From the NCBI RefSeq assembly GCF_040802235.1, contig NC_133159.1, positions 76,673,501-76,737,500 of the forward strand: a DNA stretch of 64,000 bases, written 5' to 3'. Each line of letters opens with the position of its first letter. Position 1 is the first letter of the stretch. Positions 33,652-44,879 of the stretch are shown piece by piece. This stretch comes from Manis javanica (Eukaryota; Chordata; Mammalia; Pholidota; Manidae). The position numbers were made by a program, and so were the translations under genes. The notes beneath the pieces are model-generated. The model did no database searches. It was given only the letters and a program-made list of their open reading frames with translations, and was not told where the DNA came from.

Positions 33652-34028
33652 GTTTTTAAAATAGCTTTATTGAGTTGTTAGAATATAAAAATAATGTATG
33701 TTCATTACAAAAAATTCAGAAAATATAGAAGAAGGCAATGAAAAATAAGGATAGCATCCAGAGATTATCACTGCTAATAATTTGGCATCACCCACACATA
33801 TTTACAAACAAAAATGTTATGAGATAATACAATGTAGTATAACCTGCTTTTTATCATTCAATGATGTTATGAACATTTTCCATGTCAATAAGTATGGCTG
33901 TACATCATATATTCAAAGCTGCAGAATATTATTGTATTACCATTATTTTAACTAATCCTCTTGTGATGAACATTAGGCTCCTCTCCTTCTGTTCTTTTTT
34001 TAAATGATATTGCAACAACATTGCTGTA
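33652..34028 (-). mobile_element. Old LINE-1 3' UTR fragment (antisense)
   Basis: 'aaatagctttattgagttgt', 'cattacaaaaaattcagaaa', 'tataacctgctttttatcat', 'gaacattttccatgtcaata' and 'ttgtgatgaacattaggctc' follow the reverse complement of an old L1M-type 3' UTR. Confidence 0.7.
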
Positions 34029-34034
34029 CATCTA

Positions 34035-34135
34035 ACTTTAATGTAACTGAGAATCACCTGGGGTATTTTGAATATGTGGATGCATGGGCCTTATATGTAG
34101 ATATTCTGCTTCAGTAAGTTCTAAAAGTAAAATTG
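34035..34135 (+). repeat. MER5A fragment
   Basis: 'aactgagaatcacctggggt', 'ttatatgtagatattctgct' and 'tcagtaagttctaaaag' follow diverged MER5A. It is short and partial. Confidence 0.45.
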
Positions 34136-34844
34136 TCATTTTTGGCAAAGGCTATGCCATGAAGCATTTCAATAATCTACTTCATTTGAGTTACCTTGCT
34201 GATTAAAAAGACCGGGTCATGAGAGTAGATATATGATCTAAGGTAGGAGATACATCTGAGGTGCGGGTGAATGGAGTAAGTCTGTCTGAGAGCCCTCAGA
34301 ATCAGCCCTTCAGTGTCTGTGGGATGCATAAATCCTCCTCATGCCACCCCTGGGCTCTTCCACTGGAGCCTGCAGTGAGAAGACTTGAGGAGAAGTGGGG
34401 GTGAAGACACAAGGTAAGAGTGGGTTCAACATCTTGGCTGGAGAAGGTGTTTCCTGAGAGCAGAGGCTATTCACTGCCTAGGAAATTGCTGCCAACAGAG
34501 GGTCACCAAACAAGACAGCTCCATCCCCAGGCTTGTATACAATTTGCATTTGACTAGTGTTCTGTTTCTGGGTTTTCCAAGAGTTTGAGAGATGAGAGTA
34601 AGAAAGAATATTGGTATTTCTCCACTTCCAGGATATAAGCATGCTTAAGAAAGTGTACACACACTCACTCACAGGAACAGAGGCACACACATATTCCCCT
34701 GCTTATACTCTTCAAACTCCGGAAGGAGATTTCCAACTATAAGCTTTACATAAAGAACAATTTTTGTCCAAGGCCACAAAATATGGAAATTGAGCAAGGA
34801 GGCATCCAATTTGAACCATGTAAGGAAAAAATGTTGTCTTTCAT
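34136..34844. other. No recognised element
   Basis: Unique DNA between repeat fragments. Confidence 0.4.
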
Positions 34845-35215
34845 TTTTGGGGGTGAATGTTATTGAAGTATGATATACATACAAGAAAGTGTTCAAACCA
34901 CGAGTTTACAAACTCAACACATTTTTATAAAGTGAAATTATACACTGGTATAACCAGCATTCAAATCAAAAAATTGAGGAATGCCCCACCCCTGGGTACC
35001 AGCATGCAGTCGCTATTCTCCCCAAAGAAAGCCACCATCCTGATTTCAACAGCTTTAATTGGTTTGATCTTTTTGAGCTTTATATAAATGGAATCATATG
35101 ATATATGTGCTCTTTCAGAGTTATTTTGACTAGATTTTATAGATGATTAGTCTAAATCGTACATCATGTAGACATGTTCCAGTATTAAAGCAGAGATATC
35201 TCCCTCAAAATAAAT
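34845..35215 (-). mobile_element. Old LINE-1 3' UTR fragment (antisense)
   Basis: 'tattgaagtatgatatacat', 'accagcattcaaatcaaaaa', 'agcatgcagtcgctattctc' and 'tttatataaatggaatcata' match the reverse complement of an L1M 3' UTR. It is separate from the 33.65-kb fragment. Confidence 0.75.
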
Positions 35216-35384
35216 TTTAAAGTATATACTTTAAATAAGTCAGTGTCCATTTGTGCCATTAAAATTGAATAGCTTCATCTAAGTTGAGCCCAGCTGAATT
35301 TCTGGGGCCCTTATGCCTCTGTCTATAGTAAGTAATAAGGGTCCTAAAAGGTTACTCCCCCTTGTTCATGACAGATGACTTGAG

Positions 35385-35615
35385 AGGCAATATAATACAG
35401 TGGCAAAAAGATTAGCTTTGGAACCATAAAAACTGTATTCAAATAGAATCATCTCCACTTACCAGCTATACTATCTTCATGAAGTCACGTAATCTTCTTG
35501 GACTCTGTCACTTCCAGACCTATAAAATGGGGGAAATGCCTCATTGGGTTGTGAAAATTAAATAAAATCACAAATGTAAAGCACTTGGCATTCAATGTTT
35601 ATTCTTTTCTCCCTC
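35385..35615 (+). repeat. MIR SINE
   Basis: Nearly full sense MIR: 'ataatacagtggcaaaaaga', 'ttaccagctatactatcttc', 'cttccagacctataaaatgg', 'gttgtgaaaattaaataaaa', 'gcacttggcattcaatgttt'. Confidence 0.85.
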
Positions 35616-35619
35616 AGAG

Positions 35620-37425
35620 AGCAAACCTTGATATCCATCAAATTAAGCCCATTGTGTACATATCACCTAAACAAATGTGTTTTTCTTTGTTTTTTTACAT
35701 AAATATATTTTCAATGACAATTATTTGAACCACTAACTAGCAACTTTAATATCATTTACAGTCATTCCCAGGTTTGTGATCTAAGGGAATTTAAAGTTTT
35801 TGATGCAGTCTTTTTCAAAACAGAAATGTCACTATTCATTCTTTGGAAACACATATGGCTTCATGTCCCTCACGTTCCCCACCATGCTGGCCTACCTATT
35901 TATTTATTAATAATATCCATCAAAAAACCATTGTTATCACAGCTTCCTGTGATGGCCTAAGAGCACACAAAATCATCATGTTCCAGCAAGTTTACAAAGC
36001 ATGCAATGTGCTTCCCCTGACATTATCATTTTATTAATAGCCATTATGCCAATTCATTTTTAATGGCCTTTTCAGTTAGACATGTACAGATCTTATAAAG
36101 TCTTATGATTTCTGCACTTTCATCAGTATACATATTAAAATCTATGACAGATTGCTAATGAGCTGATGTTGGAATTACAGAGTAGTCTGTTATCATTTGT
36201 CCATTCACAGTTTCCTCACCAGCCCATCTGTGCTCGGAACAGAGCCACCACAGAGCATGCAGGCTGGGACAGTTTCTCCATTTACACCTTTTGCCTTCAG
36301 AGGCCTCTGGGAAAGCCTGTCCCTAATTAAAGATTTTAACAAACATATTGCCAGCTTCCTAACACTGTTATTAAACTGCTCTCTTTTGTTAGAAAAGGTG
36401 CCGTTTGTCAGCAGTTTGTAGATTTAGATGTTTAGTATGTTTCTGTAGCCCTACAAAATATTTGTGTTTTTGGAACAATTCAATTAGTATGTTACGCATG
36501 TGTGTACCTGCAGACACAATAAATACACATGGCACTCATGCTATCAAAATCCTGTATGATTATTCAGACACACAAGGACAAAGAAACATGGTGCATTTTT
36601 GTAGACACATAGTCTTCCCTATAAAACAAGATAGTATTGAACACTCGAAGGTTGGAATAGTTAAAATGATCAGATTGAGATCATATCTCAGATAATTTGG
36701 GGCAGGACAAAGTACCTATTACCTGAACTGTTTCTACAATTAAGGTACATTGAAAAAGAATCTGATTTCTCTGTTGGGACATATTTAGTTAAGAGGACAG
36801 ATATTCCTTTGCACTGAAGGTTGAACTATCACAAGGGCGGTTCTCAGTCAACATGGGTATGGCTGGGGCTGAGTAGGAAAGGGGACCATGGAGGCAACTG
36901 GGGGGCTTTTGCCATACCCTCTCTCACCAACACCACCAGATCTGGACACACCCCCATTACACCCAGATGACAGCTGCTGCTTTAGAGCTCTGAGGGCACC
37001 AGAGGTATGACAGAGCTGAGAGCTTGCTGCCTCTGGGAAAAGGTTCTCAGATCTTAGTCTTGGAAGTGGATTCATCTTCACTCTCCCCAGGGTGAGCACA
37101 GAGAAGGGTAGCCCCACTGGTAATCACCATAAAGGCTTTGCCACACTAAAGTCACTCTCTGAGCAAATACTGAGGGGTCTGTGGCCTTCACCACCAAGGT
37201 AAAAAGAGTAACTCCCAGAGATCTGGCACTTCAGATATCAGAAGGTGACTGAATGCTGCTGTGGAGTCATTTCCACCAGTGACACTGTGACACTGAGGGA
37301 CTGTGACATGCATTTCCTGATGTGGAATTTCTGTGGTCATGCATCACTCTGAAATTTTAATGCAGGTTTTGATGCTTTGGTTTAATTCTTACACAAGCAA
37401 GTCTGAGAGAGATGCAATAAATCAT
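35620..37425. other. Repeat-poor block, candidate conserved non-coding DNA
   Basis: About 1.8 kb without a recognisable repeat. 35,690-36,420 is AT-rich with many homeodomain-like ATTA cores. 36,840-37,130 is GC-richer and contains an unrecognised minus-strand frame. No gene can be supported. Confidence 0.3.
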
Positions 37426-37429
37426 AAGG

Positions 37430-37795
37430 CAAGATCCTTGTCCTGAAAGAATTTGCATGCTAGAGAGCTAATACACATCCATGAAAACCATATGCTCTAC
37501 ATAATACCACACAGTAGCCATTGCTAAGGGCCAAATGATTGGCACAAATGCAGGGGAGTTCAAAGGCTGCAGACATCCCTTCTGGGAAGGATGAGTTAGG
37601 AAGGTGTAGGACTCAGTGCTTGAGAGACAGGGAGAAGACACTGTGAGCTGGGATGATGGTGCAAAAGGACAGAAATATTTTGGGGACGTGAATAGACTGC
37701 TTTGGCTAGAGAAGAATTTTATAATGGAACATGAAGAAAGCAAAGTTTCAAGGATAAAGGGCCACTCTGTTAAGGTAAAGATCTGTTCTTTACCT
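37430..37795 (+). repeat. Ancient mammalian repeat, left half (split by L1)
   Basis: 'tgtcctgaaagaatttgcat' and 'gctagagagctaatac' resemble the 'ccctcaaggagcttacattc' motif of the old repeat seen elsewhere in the window. The probable continuation lies across the L1 at 44,223-44,275. Confidence 0.4.
37782..37795 (+). repeat. L1 target-site duplication, left
   Basis: The 14 bp 'tctgttctttacct' lie just before the poly-T that begins the antisense L1. They match 44,223-44,236 ('tctgtactttatct') at 12 of 14 positions, as expected for an old target-site duplication. Confidence 0.6.
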
Positions 37796-38639
37796 TTTTT
37801 TTTCTTTTTAGTTAGTTAGTTGCTTTATTGTTTTGCCTTTTAAATAAATTTAATTTTTGAGCAGATTTATGTTCACAGAAAATTTGAGCAGAAAGAATGG
37901 AGCATTTGCATGTACTCCCTGTCTCCATATGTGCACAGCCTATCCCGCTGTCAACATCTCTCACTAGAGTGGTACATTTGTTGCAACTGATCAACCTATT
38001 ATATTGTCATGTCAATTGATGAACCTATATTGACACATCATTATCACCCAAAGTCCATACTTTACATTAAGGCTCACTCTTAGTATTGTATGGGTTTTGA
38101 CAAATGTATAATGACATGTACCCACCATTACAGCATCACACAGAGTAATTTCACTGCCCTCACAATCCTCTTGCTTTGCCTGTTCATCCCTTTCTCCTTA
38201 CCAACCCCTGGCAATCACTGATCATTTTACTGTCTCCATAGTTTTTTGTCTTTTCCAGAATGTCATATAGTTGCAATCTCACAGGTATATAACTTTTTCA
38301 GATTGGCTTCTTTCACTTGGTAATATGAATTTAATCTTCTGTGTCTTTTCAATGCTTGGTAACTAATTTATCTTCAATGATGATGATATTTCATTGTCTG
38401 ATGTATCACAGTTTATTTAGCCATTCTCCTACTGAAGGATGTTTTGGTCACTTCCAAGTTTTGGCAATTATGAATAAAGTTGCTATAAACATCTATGAGA
38501 AGGTTTTCATGTAAACAAGTTTTCAACTCCTTTTGATAAATACCAACAAATGTGTTTGTTGGATTGTATGGTAAGAGTATGCTTAGTCATGCTTAGTTTT
38601 GTAAGAAACTGCCAAACTATCACCCAAAGTGGAAGATAC

Positions 38640-41600
38640 ACCATTTTATATTTCCACCCGCAATGAATAAGAATTCCTATTGCTCCACATCCTCAACAAC
38701 ATTGGGTGTTATTGGTTTTTTAGATTTTGGCCATTCTAATAAGCATGTGTGGTATCTCATTGTTGCTTTAATTTGCATTACCCTAATGACATATGATGTA
38801 GAGCATCTTTTAACATACTTATTTGCCATATGTATATCTTCTTTGGAATGGAAGAGCTCAAGTCTTTGACCCATTTTTTTAAGTAGGTTGTTTGTTTTCT
38901 TATTGTTCAATCTTATGAGTTCTTTATATATTTTGGATAACATTCCTTTATCAGCTGTATCTATTGTAAATATTATTTCCCAATGTGAGGCTTGTCTTCT
39001 CGTTCTCCTGAAATTGTCTTTTATAGAGCATAATGCTTTTTATTTTGATGAAGTCCACATGGCCAATTATTTCTTTCATGTACCTTTGATGTTGCATCTA
39101 AAAAGTACTAACTAAATCCACAGTTATCTAGATTTTCTCTTATATTATCTTCTAGGAGTTTTATAGTTTTGCATTAACATTTACATGTTATCCATTTTAG
39201 GTGTGTGATCCACTTTGAATTAATTTTTACAAAGGGAAATTTATTGCAAAGATTTCATTTGCAAAGTGTCTAGATTCATTTTTTTTGCATGTGGATGTCC
39301 AGTTGTTCTAGTATCATTTATTGAGAAGACTATCTTTTATTAGTTGTATTGCCTTTACTGCTTTGCCAAAGATCAGCTGACTGTATTTGTGTGAGTCTAC
39401 TTCTAGGCTCTCCATTCTGCTTCATTGATTTATTTGTCTGTTCTTTAACCAGTACTATCCTGTCTTGATTACTGTAGCTTTATAGTAACTCTTGAAGTTG
39501 GGTAGTGTCAGTTCCCTGACTTTTTCTCTCTTTTAATATTGTGAGGGCTGTTCTGGGTCTTTTGCCTCTATAAACTTCAGAATAAGTTTGTCAGTATCCA
39601 CAAAATAACTTACTAGAATTTTTATGGGGATTGTATCAAATCTATACATCATGTTGGTATGAACTGACATCTTAGTATTGAAGCTCCCTATCCATGAATA
39701 TGGAAGTTCTGTCCATTTATTGTCCATTTCTTGAGTTCTTTGATATCTTTGCTCACAGTTTTGTAGTTTCCTTATATAGATCTTGTACATATTTTTAAGT
39801 TTTGTATTTATTTCATTTCATTTTTGAACTTGCTAATGTAAATAGTATTATATATTTAATTTCAAGTTCCAGTGTTCATTACTGGTATAGAAAATAATGA
39901 TTGACATTTTTATCCATACCCTTGCTACAATTGCTCATTAGTTCTAGGTGGTTTTCTTTTTTTTCGTCAATTTTTTCAGAATTTCTACATGGATAATCAT
40001 GTCTTCTGTGAATAAAGACAAGTTTAATTCTTCCTAATTTGTATAGCTTTTATTTCCTTTTCTTGTCTTATTGCATTAGCTAGGACTTCTAGTACCATGT
40101 TGAAAAACAGTGGTAAGAAGGGACATCCTTGTCCTTTTCCTCATCTTTGCCGGAAAGCTTCAAGTTTCTCACTAATAAGTATGATGTTAGCTGTAGAGCT
40201 TTGTAAGTGTTCTTTATTCAGTTGAGGGAATTTCCCTTTATTCTTTCTGAAAGTTTTTATCATGAAAGGGTGTTGGATTTTGTCACATTCTTTTTCTGCA
40301 CCTCCTCAGTTGATCGTGTGATTTTTCTTCTTTAGCCTATTGATGTGATGAATTACATTAATTGATTTTTCTATGTTGAACAAGCTGGGATAAATTCCAC
40401 TTGGTTATAATCTATAATTCTTTTCATACTTTGTTGGATTCAATCTGCTAACATTTTGGTGAGGATTTTTGCATCTATGTTCATGAGAGATGTTAGTTTG
40501 TAGTTTCCTTTTCTTATGAAGTCTGTCTGGTTTTACTGTTAGGGTAATCCTGGCCTCTTATAACAGTTTGCAAGAATCCCTTTTGTTTCTAATTTCTGGA
40601 AGAGATTATAGAGAATTAGTACAATTTTGTTTTAAATATTTGACAGAATTCACCAGTGAACCCAGCTGGGAATGGTGCTTTCTGTTTTGGAAACTTATTA
40701 ATTATTTATTCAATTGCATTAACAGATATGTGCCAATTCAATTCAGATTGTATGTTTCTTCTTATGAGAGTTTTGGCAAGTAGTGTCTTTTAAAGAATTG
40801 GCCCATTTCATCTAGATTGTAGAATTTGTAGGCCTAGAGTTGTTCATATTATTTATTTATTATCCTTTTACTATCCAGGGGATTTGTACTAAAGTCCCCT
40901 CTTTCATTTCTGATAATAGTAATTTGTGTGTTCTTTTTTTTAGTCAGTCTGCCTAAAGACTTACCAATGTTATTAATCTTTTCAAAGAACCAGCTTTTGG
41001 TTTTATTGGTTTTTCTCTGTTGATTCCCTGTTTTCAATTTCACTGATTTCTGATCTAATTTTTACTGTTTCTTTTCTTCTGCTTACGTTGGACTTAATAT
41101 GCTTTTCTTTTTCCAGTGTACTATGTGGAAGCTTACATTGTTGATTTTAGATATTTTTTCTTTCTAATATATGCATTCAATGCTATAAATTTCCCTCTTA
41201 GCACTGCTTTCACTTCATCCTGCAAATTTTGATAAGTTGTATTTTCATTTTCATTTAGTTCAAAATATTTTTTATTTCTCTTGAGATTTCTTCTTTGACT
41301 CATATATTATTTAGAAGTGTGTTATTTACTCTCCAAATACTTTAGGATTTTCCAGATATCTTTGATATTCATTTCTAGTTTAATTCCATAGTAGTCAGAG
41401 AATACACATTGTATGACTTCTAGTCTTTTTAAATGTTTAAGGTGTGTTTTATGGCCCAGAATGTAGTCTATCATGGTGTATGTTCTTAGTGAGCATTGGA
41501 AAGAACATGCATTCTGCAGCAGTTGGATGAAATAGCCTACAGATGTCAATCATATCCAGTTGATTGATGATGCTGTTGAGTTCAACTATGTCCTTACTGA

Positions 41601-42060
41601 TTTTATGTCTACTGGGTCTATACACTTCTGAAACAGAAGTGTTAAAGTTTCCAACTATAATAGTGGATTCATTTATTCCTCCTTGCAGTTGCATCAGCTT
41701 TTGCCTCACATATTGTGATGCTCTATTGTTTGGTACATCAATATTAAGGATTGTTCCATCTTCTTGGACTATTGATCCCTTTATCAGTATGTGATGCCCC
41801 TCTTTATCCCTGATAATTTTCCTTGAATTAAAGTTTGCTCTGTCTGAAGTTAATATAGCCACTACAGCTTTTTTAAAATTAGTGTTATCATGCTATATAT
41901 TTTCCCATCACTTTAGTTTTAATCTTCAAGTTTCTTAATATTTAAAGTGTGTTTCTTGTAGACAGCACATAGTTGGGTCTTTTTCTAGATCCATTCTGGT
42001 AAATTTTGTCTTTTAATAGATGTATTTAGACTGCTGCATTTAAAGTGATTATTGGCATAG
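38640..42060 (-). pseudogene. L1 ORF2 remnant (endonuclease and reverse transcriptase)
   Basis: Translated minus-strand fragments follow L1 ORF2p order. The endonuclease core (41,449-41,862) includes 'RDKEGHHILIKGSI' and the 'FNTS' block, but the metal-binding aspartate of the usual GDFN motif reads asparagine (GNFN). The pre-RT segment (40,849-41,043) includes 'KSWFFEKINNI'. In the RT active-site region near 40,001-40,012 the usual FADD reads FTED. The connection segment (39,533-39,790) includes 'SWIGSFNTK'. The C-terminal part (38,677-38,943) includes 'KTNNLLKKMGQ' and 'MQIKATMRYH'. Frames are broken between these blocks. Catalysis would be lost even without the stops. Confidence 0.88.
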
Positions 42061-42365
42061 TTGGATTAGCTGTTTTCTATTTGTTGCCTTTGTTATTTGT
42101 TTCTACTTTTATCTTCTACTCTTTTTTCTGCCTTTTCTGGTTTTAATTGAACATTTTATATGATTCCATTTTCTCTCCTTTCTTAACATATCAATTTTTT
42201 TTCCAGTGGTTGCCTGGAGTTTGAAATATATGTTTACAGCTAACACAGGACCACTTTCAAATAGCACTATACTGCTTCCCGGGTAGTGGCAGTAATTTTT
42301 AACACAAAATATTCCTAATTCTTCTTTCCTGTCCATGTATCATTGCTATCATTCATTTCATTTAT

Positions 42366-42420
42366 ACATAAATAAATAAATAAATGTATGTATGTATGTA
42401 TGTATGTATGTATGTATGTG
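42366..42420 (+). repeat. (TAAA)n(TGTA)n compound microsatellite
   Basis: About four AAAT units run directly into about nine GTAT units, inside the inter-ORF region of the old L1. Confidence 0.95.
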
Positions 42421-42548
42421 TATACATAATGGAATATATTGTTGCTATTATAATTTTGAACAACAGTTGTATGTTAGATCAACTAAGAATAAGAAAAGTA
42501 AGTTTTTGTTTCCCTCTACTTATTTCTTCTCTAGTGGTATTCCTTTCT

Positions 42549-43450
42549 TCATACAGATCCAAGTTTTGGCCTATATGAATTTCCCTCTTTCTGAAGAATT
42601 TCTTTTAACATCTCTAGCAAAGTAAGTCTACTATGAATGAATTTCCTCAGTGTTTGAGAAATATTTATTCTATCTCCTTTTTGAAGGATAATTTCATAGG
42701 CACAGAATTGTAGATTGGCATGGTTTTCTCTCAACACTCCAATCACTTCTTGCTTGCATAGTATTTGAAGAGAAGTCAGATGTAATTCTTGTCTTTGCTC
42801 CTCTAGAGGTATTTTTTTTTCTCTTGCGTCTTTCAAGTTTTTTCTTTATCTTTGATTTTCTGCAGTTTGAATAGGCCATGCCTAAGTGTAGTTTTTCTTT
42901 TACACTTATCCTGTCTGGTGTTCTCTGAGCTTCCAGAATCTATGGTTTGATATCTAATATTAATTTGAGGACATTCTCAATCATTATTGTTTGAAATATT
43001 TCTTCTGTTCCTTACTCTCTTTTTCATCCTTCTAGTATTGTCATTAAGCCTTTTGTAGTTTTCCCAGAGATCTTGGATATTCTATTCCTATTTTTTAGTA
43101 TTTTTTTATTTGCTTTTTGGTTTTAGAAGCTTCTATTGACATATTCTCAAGTTCAGAGATTCTTTCTTCAGACATGTCCAGTGTAATAATAACATTCTTC
43201 ATTTTTATTTGTGTTTTTATCTCTAGCATTTCTTTTTTATTCTTAGAATTTTAATCCCTTTATTTACATTATCCATTTGTTCTTGAATGTTTTCTATTTT
43301 TTCCATTAGAGCCCTTAGTATATTAATCATAGTTATTTTAAATTCACAGTCTGATAATTCCAACCATATCTGAGTCTTGTTCTAATGCTTGCTTTGTCTC
43401 TTCAAACTGTGCTCCTTAAAATTTTTAGTATTTTTTGTAATTCTTTTGTT
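42549..43450 (-). pseudogene. L1 ORF1 remnant
   Basis: A minus-strand frame at 42,549-42,836 includes 'AREKK', 'LTSLQILCKQE' and 'TLRKFIHSRLTLLEMLKEIL'. It aligns in order with the C-terminal domain of L1 ORF1p, the RNA-binding chaperone. Upstream DNA to about 43,450 shows coiled-coil-type coding texture but is full of breaks. The start is not defined. Confidence 0.75.
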
Positions 43451-44222
43451 GAAATCCAAACACAATGTGCTGAGTAAGAGGAACTGCAGTTAATAGGTCT
43501 TAAGAATGTAGCGGTAAGTTGATGGGGGAGGGGAAACATTCTGTAATCATATGATTTGGTCTCAGTGTTTTAGTGAGCCTTGGTCCTAGGCTGTAAACTT
43601 CACAAATGCTTCTCAGTTATTTTCCCCCTTCTGAGGCGGGATAGGGTGGTTGGAGAATGTTGAAGTTGGGTATTTCTTTTCTCCTATGCTTGTTTGGCTC
43701 GTCAAAACTCTAGGTTAGGTTAGCCTCTGGGAAAATAGTTCCTCTTAAGGGCAGGACTTGTTAAGAAGGACAAAATGTTTCAATATTTCAATATGAACAC
43801 GTTTTCCCTCTCCTTTCCAGAAGCACAAAGGGAATTCTTATTTTTCACCAGTCTTCTCTGTGAGAACATGTTAGAACTCCAGGAGGTAAAATTCACAAAG
43901 GTGTGAAGGGCCTACTAGAGTTTTCAACTCACAAACCTGTCCACACTGAGTTTCAGCAATTGTCAATTACAGTTCATGTTTTACTACCCTGGCAGTGGTT
44001 TTTACAAAGATTTCTATAATGAGTTTCTACTCAGGTAAGTGTGGTTCTCTGTATCTGCCTGTCTGTCTCTCCAATTTTGGGGCAGTGGTTTGCCTTGTGA
44101 CCTCATTTTGCTGAGAGATCTAAAAAGAGTTATTGATTTTTCCATTTCTTCAACTTTTTGCTTGTTGTTTGGACAAAGTGGTGACTTCCAAGCTCCTTAC
44201 TTGCTGCACTGGAATTCAGAAG

Positions 44223-44275
44223 TCTGTACTTTATCTTTTGGGCAGCATTGAGTTTTTTAGGAAGAATGGGTAGGT
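44223..44275 (+). repeat. L1 target-site duplication (right) and continuation of old repeat
   Basis: 44,223-44,236 is the partner of 37,782-37,795. What follows ('gggcagcattgagtttttta') resembles the 'gggcaatggggagccattg' portion of the old repeat whose earlier part lies left of the L1. This is consistent with one repeat copy split by the insertion. Confidence 0.5.
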
Positions 44276-44289
44276 TGACCTATTGGTTG

Positions 44290-44711
44290 GTAGATTTATT
44301 TTTAACAGGAAGAGGACTTGATCAAATATTATTGGGTGACTGACTTTGAAACCTAGGAAGCTAGGCAACTCTTCTGTCTTGACTGGCTGTCGTCTGATCC
44401 AAGATGACTAAGACTGGCACAACTGGAGTGACCTGGATCTGATCAGTGGGTCTTTTGCCTTCCAAAAAGCTGACCTGGACATGTTTTTCCTCATGGCCAT
44501 GGCAGAGAAGAAAGCAAACAATAATGTGCATGCTCTTCTGACTAAATCACATCTGCTATCATCCCATTGGCAAAAGTAAATTACATGGCTGAGCTCAGCC
44601 TCAAGGGATGGGGAAACATCTTGACAGGGGAGCTACAAAGTCACATGGCAAAGGACAAGGATACAGGAAGAGGTAAAGAATTTGGGCCATAAATACAATC
44701 AGTCTACTACA
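44290..44711. repeat. Ancient LTR-class repeat (second copy)
   Basis: Shares with 24,650-25,180 the blocks 'cattggcaaaagtaaattac', 'ggagctacaaagtcacatgg' and 'aatacaatcagtctactac'. The 5' part is strongly diverged. Confidence 0.55.
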
Positions 44712-44876
44712 CCCAGATTCAAATCCCAGGCTTTTTCGCCATGTGGCCACAAACAAGACATCTGAAAATTGGCTTAAAAAGAGTGCTTACCTCTCAGCAT
44801 GGTTATTTGCATTAAATAATGTGACCCATGTAAAACACTTAGCATAGTGTCCAACACACATAAGTAAATAAATTTG
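44712..44876 (+). repeat. MIR SINE
   Basis: 'cccagattcaaatcccaggc', 'ctgaaaattggcttaaaaag', 'attaaataatgtgacccatg' and 'aaacacttagcatagtgtcc' follow the sense MIR order. Confidence 0.75.
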
Positions 44877-44879
44877 AAG

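Larger units (their letters stand above)
37796..44222 (-). mobile_element. Near-full-length ancient LINE-1 (L1M-age)
   Basis: A 6.4-kb L1 on the minus strand. Reading 5' to 3' on its own strand, it has a 5' UTR-like region (44,222 to about 43,450), ORF1 remains (about 43,450-42,549), a short inter-ORF gap, ORF2 remains (about 42,060-38,640), and a long 3' UTR ending in a poly-A seen here as poly-T at 37,794-37,803. Both ORFs carry many stops and frameshifts, so the copy is dead. A (TAAA)n(TGTA)n microsatellite has grown inside it at 42,366-42,420. Degenerate target duplications and a repeat that continues on both sides support the boundaries. Confidence 0.85.

Noticed and set aside
42384..42625. 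Frames starting with repeated Met-Tyr-Val-Cys
   Set aside because: They come from the (TGTA)n microsatellite inside the antisense L1.
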